A DNA stretch of 62,648 nucleotides from Gemmatimonadota bacterium (lineage in GTDB: Bacteria > Latescibacterota > UBA2968), in assembly GCA_026705765.1 (NCBI GenBank), contig JAPPAB010000023.1:1-62648 (forward strand), in the 5' to 3' direction. The notes beneath the pieces were generated by a model. The model was not told where the DNA came from and did no database searches. It was given only the letters and a program-made list of their open reading frames with translations. Below are positions 54,194 to 60,618 of the stretch, piece after piece. Position 1 is the stretch's first letter; the number at the start of each line of letters is the position of its first letter. A program made the translations under genes and the position numbers.

Positions 54194-54246
54194 TTCACTG
54201 TCTCCGGTAATCATGAGCGGTTAGACTTACAACCTGCACGAGGATT

Positions 54247-54867
54247 CTAGCGCACATCCTCTTCCAACCATTTAAGAAAACTCTCGTCATTGGTGTACTC
54301 ATAGGCAAAACCACCACAACCTCTGAACAACTCTGGCTCCTTGCTGCCATCTTCAATCAAAAGACTATTTCCATAGTGAATATCATCCCCCAGAGCTTCA
54401 AATGCAATGGGCCAGAGTGCGCGCTTGTCGATTTCTCCGTAATCGGAAGAATTGATAATCACATCAAATTTCTCATCCAATCTATGCGCTGGAACAACGA
54501 CATCTGAGAAAACATCCATATTGGCAGTTACAATCGCAGTTCGTCTCCCTTGACTTCTCTGCGCCAGTGCGAAATTCAAAACTGCCTCGTTGAAGTCAAG
54601 ATCCCTGCATCCCAACGCCATAGTTTTCAAAACCGCAGAAATATCCATATTCGCATGATCGGAGACAATGGCCGCAATATCTCTGAGACCCAGGGCATTC
54701 GTCATCCACATCCTGCAGATATGCCGATTGGCGAACACATGCTCTTGAATAATGTCATGCCACTCAGGACATTCAGGTGGGGATACTTTGAAATAGAGAT
54801 CCGATGACAACGTAAAACCAAAATCAAAAACAATACACTTGATCTTGTTCAGATCACCAACCTTCAT
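54247..54867 (-). CDS. HAD-superfamily hydrolase
   Basis: 206 residues from the ATG at 54867, eight bases after AAAGGG. Motif I is VFDFGFTLSS: the nucleophile Asp is present, but the second Asp of DxD is Gly, as in some HAD families that start DFG-x-T. Motif II is IVTAN, and motif IV is weak (LLIEDGSKEPEL). A phosphatase or dehalogenase role cannot be decided. Confidence 0.75.
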   Translation of the reverse strand: MKVGDLNKIKCIVFDFGFTLSSDLYFKVSPPECPEWHDIIQEHVFANRHICRMWMTNALGLRDIAAIVSDHANMDISAVLKTMALGCRDLDFNEAVLNFALAQRSQGRRTAIVTANMDVFSDVVVPAHRLDEKFDVIINSSDYGEIDKRALWPIAFEALGDDIHYGNSLLIEDGSKEPELFRGCGGFAYEYTNDESFLKWLEEDVR

Positions 54868-54881
54868 TTTCCACACCCTTT

Positions 54882-54943
54882 GACTGAACTTTTGGAATAG
54901 TCTCGAAATAGTGAAGGCATCAATCTACAAATTGGGATTCAAT
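54882..54943. repeat. Repeat R2, copy 1 (APH gene 3' end plus spacer)
   Basis: 62 bp with 6 mismatches to 59055-59116 (about 90%). It includes the last codons of the APH-family gene (IESQFVD and stop) and ends 15 bp before the HAD start. Confidence 0.9.
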
Positions 54944-55765
54944 AGCTCTGACAACACCAGGTACGTACTGCTCAAAGCCGTAATTCAGAGCAAAAAAAAC
55001 AACAAAAAAGAGCTTTCGCTTTGACTCATAATCCACCCGCGTCCAGAAGTCCTCCCCCAACGGCAATTGGTAGTGTTCAACCATATCCTCGGCAAACTGC
55101 TTCCCGAACCTGCGGTAAAACGTTGCGAAATCAGCAGCCGGATCGCTGATACTTATATCGCCGAAATCAATCACCCCAACAATCTTCGAGTGTGCCGCAT
55201 CAATCAGGACATTGTTGGTACCAAAATCCGAATGGGCAATGACGTTCTGATAGGTGGCAGACGTGACTTTCGGTATTGCTTGTTGGAAGTAGTCTTCGGC
55301 TTTCTTCCGAGTATGACTTTGCAGGCGCGGAGACACGGTAGGCCACAATTCTCCCCAGAAATCATTGCCCCCAAATGGAGCAGCCTTGATATGCTGGTGT
55401 TCGAATACAACAGCGTGAAGACAAGACAGAAAATTGCCCAAAGCTTCTGCCGTAGTCTTTCTCTCCCTCTGACCGAGATTCTGAAATATCGTCTCAGAAA
55501 ACTTGGCACCCTCTATCTTTTTGTAGGCTATGTAGTTGTTACCCGAGTACTGTATTTCCGGGATCTGTAAAGGTGAGTCTTTCTGGAAAAGGGGTAGAAA
55601 AACCTGTTCAACAGCAAGCTGAGTATTTGATAGATCCCGAACGAATCGGAATATCCACTTCGCGTTTACTTCCAAAACCACATTCGTCCAGCCTTCATCC
55701 AACTGAATAATGGATTTGACAGGCTCAGTTAGCGCATTCCGAATGACTGATTCGTACATCTGCAT
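54920..55765 (-). CDS. Aminoglycoside phosphotransferase-family kinase
   Basis: 281 residues. The catalytic loop is AHSDFGTNNVLID (near 185) with the general base Asp and the metal Asn, and the magnesium Asp is in GVIDFGDISISDP. The N-lobe has DEGWTNVVLEV and WIFRF. The fold covers aminoglycoside and small-molecule kinases. The IS200/IS605 element begins within ~20 bp of its start codon, so its promoter may have been separated from it. Confidence 0.83.
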   Translation of the reverse strand: MQMYESVIRNALTEPVKSIIQLDEGWTNVVLEVNAKWIFRFVRDLSNTQLAVEQVFLPLFQKDSPLQIPEIQYSGNNYIAYKKIEGAKFSETIFQNLGQRERKTTAEALGNFLSCLHAVVFEHQHIKAAPFGGNDFWGELWPTVSPRLQSHTRKKAEDYFQQAIPKVTSATYQNVIAHSDFGTNNVLIDAAHSKIVGVIDFGDISISDPAADFATFYRRFGKQFAEDMVEHYQLPLGEDFWTRVDYESKRKLFFVVFFALNYGFEQYVPGVVRAIESQFVD

Positions 55766-55781
55766 GCGATTTAGCTGAAAT

Positions 55782-55823
55782 GCGCGTAATCCCCAAGTCC
55801 TTCACGCTTGGGACGTAACGCGC
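55782..55823 (+). other. Left-end subterminal hairpin of the IS element
   Basis: Arms GCGCGT and ACGCGC, with inner CCAAG and CTTGG. TnpA would bind this as single-stranded DNA. Confidence 0.7.
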
Positions 55824-55974
55824 TAAAATTTATGGGGCGGTGCTTTAGCCTGGGGCATATCGCGAATATGCGATATGGGTGGTGAATCAACCAGACTATT
55901 CGAATAATTCTACATGACAATATGCTATGTATTTGTTAGATTTAACCTATACAATCTAACACAAGGGGTTGATC

Positions 55975-56388
55975 GTGAAGTTGAAAAGTCCTGACATGAA
56001 ATATCACACCTCGCACAGTGCAGTTTTCAGTTGCCATTATCATGTTGTCTGGTGTACCAAATATCGACGCCAAGTGCTGTCTGTTGACATGCAAACCCGA
56101 CTGAAAGACTTATTGCTTGAGAAGCAGTGCGAATATGGCTATGAAGTGCAAGGTTGTGAAATCTTGTCTGATCATGTTCATTTGCTTCTTTCTGTTACGC
56201 CGTCAAAGCCAGTGAGTAGTGTTGTAGGCAGGCTCAAAGGCTATACGGCTCATATTCTGCGGTCTGAATATCCAGAACTTAAAAGCAGATTGCCGTCTTT
56301 GTGGACGCGGAGTAAGTTTGTAGCAACCGCTGGCGAAGTGACGCTTGGAGTTCTGAAACGCTACGTCGAAAATCAAAAGGGCGTATAG
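55975..56388 (+). CDS. tnpA: TnpA, Y1 HUH single-strand transposase
   Basis: 137 residues from the GTG at 55975, six bases after AAGGGG. The HUH motif is DHVHLLL (near 64-70), and the catalytic Tyr is in RYVENQKG near the C-terminus. It cuts and joins single-stranded DNA at the element ends. The gene is full length and its stop overlaps the tnpB start by one base (TAGTG). Confidence 0.9.
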   Translation: MKLKSPDMKYHTSHSAVFSCHYHVVWCTKYRRQVLSVDMQTRLKDLLLEKQCEYGYEVQGCEILSDHVHLLLSVTPSKPVSSVVGRLKGYTAHILRSEYPELKSRLPSLWTRSKFVATAGEVTLGVLKRYVENQKGV

Positions 56389-57494
56389 TGGACTATATAA
56401 CTTACAAATTCAAGCTGTATTCGGCGTGTGCCCGAAATCGGTATCTGCACTATGAGATAGACGCTTTTGCGGGCGTGTATAACCACTTCATAGCTTTGCA
56501 CAAGAGATACTATCAGCGTTTCAATAAGTATCCGAACAAGTATGCACTGAAGAAGCATCTGACAAAACTGAAAAAAACTGAGCGGTTTGGTCATTGGAGT
56601 GCGCTACCGTCTCAGGCATTGCAAGATGTGGTATTTCGCATAGATTTTGGCTACCAGAAGTTCTTTGCCAGAGACAACAAGCGACCGCCCACTTTCAGAT
56701 CACGCTTTCGGTATCAGTCCTATACCCTGACGCAAGCAGGATACAAATTCCTTGAGCGTAACAAAGTGCGTATCGGCAAGCGTATATTTCGCTATCACAA
56801 AAGCAGAAACTTCGATGTAGAAAGTATCAAGACGGTCACAATCAAGCGTGACCGTGTAGGCGACTTGTGGCTATGTGTTGTTGCAAAGGCTGAAGGTATC
56901 AAGTCATTCAGTGTCAAGAACGGTAAAACCGCAGGCTTTGACTTCGGCTTGAAAACCTACCTGACGGCCTCAGACGCCACACGAACACAATCGCCTTTGT
57001 TCTTTTCTCGCAACGCCAGACAGGCCAAAAAAGCCAACCGCAATCTGTCACGTAAGCAGAAGAGTAGCAACAACCGTCATAGAGCAAGAGTGAACCTTGC
57101 CAGAGTGCATCGGCGCGTAGCGAATCAGCGCAGGGACTATCACTGGCAACTTGCCCATCAACTGTGCAAAGACTATGATGTAATGTGCTTTGAAACGCTG
57201 AACATCAAAGCCATGCAACAGTTGTGGGGCAGAAAGATTAACGACCTGGGATTCTCGGACTTCTTGGCTATTCTCAAGCATGTCGCACAAAAGACAGGCA
57301 AAACAGTTCGGCAAATTGACCAGTGGCTACCCACGTCTAAGACTTGCTCCGCATGTGGCACTGTCAAAGAAAATCTTGAATTGCGAGAAAGAACATTTCA
57401 TTGTTGCGAATGTGGTCTTGAAATAGATAGAGACCTCAACGCAGCGATAAACATTCACAGGTGGGGGCGTCCACCTCTGGCGGAGGCAGCGTAA
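56388..57494 (+). CDS. tnpB: TnpB, RNA-guided RuvC-type nuclease
   Basis: 368 residues from GTG. The RuvC acidic residues are Asp in GFDFGLKTYL (near 184), Glu in FETLNIKAM (near 268) and Asp in DRDLNAAIN (near 348). The zinc finger is CSACG...CCECG between the last two. The N-terminus begins ITYKFKLY as usual. All active-site residues are present, so it may be an active guide-RNA nuclease that retains the element at its site. Confidence 0.9.
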   Translation: MDYITYKFKLYSACARNRYLHYEIDAFAGVYNHFIALHKRYYQRFNKYPNKYALKKHLTKLKKTERFGHWSALPSQALQDVVFRIDFGYQKFFARDNKRPPTFRSRFRYQSYTLTQAGYKFLERNKVRIGKRIFRYHKSRNFDVESIKTVTIKRDRVGDLWLCVVAKAEGIKSFSVKNGKTAGFDFGLKTYLTASDATRTQSPLFFSRNARQAKKANRNLSRKQKSSNNRHRARVNLARVHRRVANQRRDYHWQLAHQLCKDYDVMCFETLNIKAMQQLWGRKINDLGFSDFLAILKHVAQKTGKTVRQIDQWLPTSKTCSACGTVKENLELRERTFHCCECGLEIDRDLNAAINIHRWGRPPLAEAA

Positions 57495-57594
57495 GACCAG
57501 CCCCGCACTTGATGCGGGGTGGCTACTGCCGTTGATACCACAATCCCTGCTGAAGCAACAAGAATCCCAATGCTTCAGCTTTGGGAGTATGTCA
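57400..57594 (+). ncRNA. Probable omega (right-end) guide RNA of TnpB
   Basis: TnpB guide RNAs span the tnpB 3' end and the right end of the element. Here this region holds two strong hairpins and ends at the element border, so the guide would be read from the flanking sequence after 57596. The limits are by family analogy. Confidence 0.4.
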
Positions 57595-58326
57595 ATCTCT
57601 CCACTTATCGCGCGGATGGGCCTGGAAGTTAAATTCTCCTCTATTGAGCGCCTCATCGAATTGAACAAGAGCCTTTATTACCTTTTTGCGGGCATCTGCC
57701 ATAAACGGATTCAGCAATTGCGTCTCTCTGTATGTGGAAGGCGAGTTCGTTTTCAGGTGTTCAATCAATTGCAGGAGAAACCTGCCTGCTCCAGATGGCA
57801 ACTTCTCTCGCTCTTCCTCCGGTAGATAGAGTTCAAGAGCCATCCCAATGAAATGCGCCATTCCTGGACCTGTACTGCGATCTTCATCTTCTGCAGTCCT
57901 GGGAATCAGCTTACAACCCATTCGCTTCAAACATGCTGCTATCTCGGGGTCCGCTTTTCCAAACAAGGGTATATTGCCCGGACCAAGATGCGATAGTCCA
58001 AACCTCTCTCGATTCAACAGCGATAGTTCCTTATCTACAGCAAGTCGTGCTGTACAACAATCAATCACAACGCAATCAGATTTGGCATGCTCATTGATCT
58101 TCGGAACCCATTTGCCAAGTGCCCAGACGGGAATAGCCAGAAAAATAACATCTGCCTCGGAAAGACTTTTAGTATTGTTGCTTGACTGTCGCGCTCTAAC
58201 ATCAACCAACTCAGAGCTTATATCACGCCTGGAAATAACCTCGACCTGAAATTGATCCGCGAACGCATTTACTGCCTGCTTTCCCATTCTTCCGAAACCG
58301 ATTATGCAAAGTCTCTTCCTTGCCAT
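57592..58326 (-). CDS. Prephenate dehydrogenase-like NAD(P) oxidoreductase, 3' end at IS border
   Basis: 244 residues. The Rossmann motif is CIIGFGRMGKQAV, then VIFLAIPVWALGKWVP and LSHLGPGNIPLFG, resembling prephenate/arogenate dehydrogenases. The stop codon TGA is formed by the terminal TCA of the IS right end on the other strand, so the original C-terminus may have been changed by the insertion. Confidence 0.8.
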   Translation of the reverse strand: MARKRLCIIGFGRMGKQAVNAFADQFQVEVISRRDISSELVDVRARQSSNNTKSLSEADVIFLAIPVWALGKWVPKINEHAKSDCVVIDCCTARLAVDKELSLLNRERFGLSHLGPGNIPLFGKADPEIAACLKRMGCKLIPRTAEDEDRSTGPGMAHFIGMALELYLPEEEREKLPSGAGRFLLQLIEHLKTNSPSTYRETQLLNPFMADARKKVIKALVQFDEALNRGEFNFQAHPRDKWRD

Positions 58327-58360
58327 TAAAAATAACGTCCTTTATGTGAACTTTTACTAT

Positions 58361-59053
58361 TCATATCGCCTGCTCAATCCAGTTGGGAAGATGCAAAACC
58401 AGATCATTCATTATCCTCTCTGTATTTTCTACATAAATCTGCACATTGCCTTCATAAGCTTCGCCGCCTTCAGCCCCCACCAAATCTGTAACCCCGCGTA
58501 AAATGAGACATCTGACCTTATTTCGGTTTGCTACCCAGGCAATTGCGCCCGACTCCCAATCCCCTGCTACTGCACCATATTTGGACTTCAAAACTGAAAT
58601 ATCTTCTGCCACCAGGTCGCGGTCTGCTGATACCAAAACAGTTCTCAACACGGGATGGGGATATGGTTCACTTAACCACGAAAGATCAATCTCAGTTGTA
58701 TAATCTCTGATCGCTTCCTCGGCATTCAACATCCGCTCCACAATATCATAGACAACCGTACGCTCAACCAGCACAATCGTATCCTTCTCAACCCCGCTTT
58801 CAAATCCACCGCAAGTCCCCAAATTCACCACGAGATTTGGAGACCATCGATCAATAGCATATTGTGCTGATGATGATGCCGAAATCTTACCCCATCCTCC
58901 GTGAAAAAATATGACTGACTGTTGCCCACCTTTAATGTCAAGGTGCGTCTCAAACCATTGTCCATAAGGAGATACTTTTAGGTCAGCATCGGGAAAAATT
59001 CTCCCGATAGCATCCCATTCAATATTGGCTGAAATGATCACAACAACAAACAT
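58361..59053 (-). CDS. Phosphorylase-superfamily nucleosidase (MTA/SAH nucleosidase-like)
   Basis: 230 residues of the PNP_UDP_1 fold: NLGTCGGFE is the phosphate-loop equivalent, DWESGAIAWV carries the ribose-binding Glu, and RGVTDL has the catalytic Asp. It removes purine from methylthioadenosine, S-adenosylhomocysteine or a related nucleoside. R2 copy 2 begins 2 bp before its ATG. Confidence 0.83.
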   Translation of the reverse strand: MFVVVIISANIEWDAIGRIFPDADLKVSPYGQWFETHLDIKGGQQSVIFFHGGWGKISASSSAQYAIDRWSPNLVVNLGTCGGFESGVEKDTIVLVERTVVYDIVERMLNAEEAIRDYTTEIDLSWLSEPYPHPVLRTVLVSADRDLVAEDISVLKSKYGAVAGDWESGAIAWVANRNKVRCLILRGVTDLVGAEGGEAYEGNVQIYVENTERIMNDLVLHLPNWIEQAI

Positions 59054-59054
59054 A

Positions 59055-59116
59055 GACTAAACTCTTGGGATAGCCTCGAAATAGTGAAGGCATCACTCTA
59101 CAAATAGGGATTCAAT
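59055..59116. repeat. Repeat R2, copy 2
   Basis: Partner of 54882-54943. On the minus strand it still encodes IESLFVE and a stop, a remnant of an APH-type C-terminus, but the gene before it is a racemase, not a kinase. Confidence 0.9.
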
Positions 59117-59118
59117 TT

Positions 59119-59781
59119 TCAGTCTCCAACTTGTTTCCAAACATTGGCTGCATACATTAAGCCTATTTCAGGACTACTAAGAATTGGAACTGAAATTTCC
59201 GGGCACAAATTTGCGGCTCCCGCCATAGAGGCCTGTGCCAACACAATAACATCTCCTTCAGATGCTTTGTTTTTTATATTCCGGGCTATTTCAATAAAAT
59301 ATCCTTTGTGGTCTCCCCCCTCAAATCTGCTCCAGGCATTATCACAAAAAGCCTCAATAAGTTCAACGCGCTTTTGACGCACTTTTGCGGTTTCAAGAAT
59401 AAGGTCACGAGTTGGAGCAATTGTACTCTCAAGTGCGGCAGCAACAATAATTCGAGAACCTATTTCGACTGCTTTCTCCGCCATGGGTCTATCGATTCGA
59501 ACAATGACACTATCGGTTAGATTATTTACTTTTTCCGCACTTGCTCCAATTGTAGAACATGTGCAGAGTATCACAGTTGCGCCTTTTTTTATCGCGGAGA
59601 GGATACAATCTCGAATACGTTCATCCAGATTTTGAGTGATTCCTTTGTCACGGGCCTCTGTCAGAAATTGCTCTTCTACAATATGTCTAACGGGTAATTC
59701 TAAAGAAGCTTCCTCTATAAGCCGATTGAAAGTATCGATATGCACTGGTGAAGTGTGAAGAAAAGCCAAATGGGATTGCAT
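59119..59781 (-). CDS. Aspartate/glutamate racemase-family protein
   Basis: 220 residues from the ATG at 59781, about nine bases after AAAGGG; the frame extends upstream into R1 but that part belongs to the repeat. The two catalytic-type cysteines appear as CTCSTIGA (near 77) and NLCPE (near 197). It is an Asp/Glu/hydantoin racemase-family member of unknown substrate. Confidence 0.8.
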   Translation of the reverse strand: MQSHLAFLHTSPVHIDTFNRLIEEASLELPVRHIVEEQFLTEARDKGITQNLDERIRDCILSAIKKGATVILCTCSTIGASAEKVNNLTDSVIVRIDRPMAEKAVEIGSRIIVAAALESTIAPTRDLILETAKVRQKRVELIEAFCDNAWSRFEGGDHKGYFIEIARNIKNKASEGDVIVLAQASMAGAANLCPEISVPILSSPEIGLMYAANVWKQVGD

Positions 59782-59800
59782 GAAATGACGCCCTTTCTCC

Positions 59801-59935
59801 GATAGATAGCGTTTTACCACAGAAATTCTACTAATCTTGTGACAATCTTAGCGGCAAAATGGTTTCCATATCGCAGAAGTGGAAATAGACCATTGCTCAA
59901 GCGGCAGTGGTCTGTCTAATTTCCCAACCGGGAAA
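59801..59935. repeat. Repeat R1, copy 2
   Basis: Partner of 53837-53973. It retains the last ~12 codons of an XRE gene (PGWEIRQTTAA) whose remainder is missing. On the minus strand GGAAAT-tagac-AGACCA pairs with TGGTCT-ATTTCC, an imperfect palindrome with a one-sided bulge, better conserved here than in copy 1. Confidence 0.9.
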
Positions 59936-59966
59936 GACCAAAGAGGCTTTATTATTTCAGGAAGTG

Positions 59967-60401
59967 CTATAAATGTGAGTCCCGCTCTCGTATCAGAGCA
60001 TCTATCCCGTATTTTCCTGAACCGATAACCACAAACATCCCTGTAATAACCAGGTACAGAAATGCCATCTCCTTCGTGCTGAATGGATCCGCTGCGTGTT
60101 GTAAGAACCCGGCCACCAGCATGGTAGAGCATATCAAAAACGCCCCTGGGCGCGTGAGTAATCCCAGTGCCAACAATAGCCCGCCGCCAAACTCCGAAAA
60201 GGCTGCCATCCAGGCAAAAAACTCGGGCAGGGGAAACCCCAAATTTTCTATAATGGCCACAAACCGCTCGGAAGGGGGGATCTTCCCCAATCCATGTCCC
60301 AATGCCATACTCAACCCTACAAACACCCTGAGAATCGCCAACCCGACATTTGCCGGGATCGACTCAATAACCGATCCACCAAATAAAAGTCGCTTAATCA
60401 T
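59967..60401 (-). CDS. DoxX-family membrane protein
   Basis: 144 residues with four membrane segments (near 18-38, 60-82, 85-102, 112-130) and the DoxX features LRVFVGLSMALGHGLGK and EFGGGLLLALGLLTRPGA. Ribosome site GGAGGCGG. Function is not established for this subgroup. Confidence 0.85.
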   Translation of the reverse strand: MIKRLLFGGSVIESIPANVGLAILRVFVGLSMALGHGLGKIPPSERFVAIIENLGFPLPEFFAWMAAFSEFGGGLLLALGLLTRPGAFLICSTMLVAGFLQHAADPFSTKEMAFLYLVITGMFVVIGSGKYGIDALIRERDSHL

Positions 60402-60491
60402 ATTCCGCCTCCTAATTAAGGTTCACCGCCCTGTCTCCAGAGAGTTCAATACTGTATTTTCACTCCTGAGCATTACATAACCACTATTCAA

Positions 60492-60617
60492 TCATTTTTC
60501 AGAGTTCGCAATAGAATTTTTGAGATCCTCATTTTCCAAGTCTTCAAGAGAATGAAGATCAATCGGTATGAGAATCCCGTTTGCGACCCCAACTTTGAGA
60601 TCAAGACTTAACCTCAT
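60492..60617 (-). CDS. Possible 41-residue peptide downstream of the S9 peptidase
   Basis: Starts with ATG overlapping the peptidase stop region after AAGGGGTGAT. The sequence (RLSLDLKVGVANGILIPIDL, HSLEDLENEDL) is not recognised and may be the remains of a longer protein. Confidence 0.3.
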   Translation of the reverse strand: MRLSLDLKVGVANGILIPIDLHSLEDLENEDLKNSIANSEK

Positions 60618-60618
60618 A

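Larger units (their letters stand above)
55775..57596 (+). mobile_element. IS200/IS605-family insertion sequence with tnpA and tnpB
   Basis: Left end: a long hairpin at 55782-55823 and a second palindrome near 55853-55876. Right end: CCCCGCA-ttga-TGCGGGG hairpin near 57502-57520, then CCCAA-tgc-ttca-gct-TTGGG followed by AGTATGTCAAT, the usual right end of TnpB-carrying elements. Both genes are open. Such elements lack terminal inverted repeats and target duplications, so the borders are estimates from the hairpins and neighbours. Confidence 0.88.

Noticed and set aside
54215-54246. tRNA-like string (gagcggttagac) between the XRE and HAD genes
   Set aside because: No T-loop consensus or acceptor stem is present and the gap is far too short for a tRNA.
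52785-60401. Classical integron cassette array
   Set aside because: No integrase gene and no RYYYAAC/GTTRRRY core pairs were found at the junctions, so only a cassette-like pattern is claimed.
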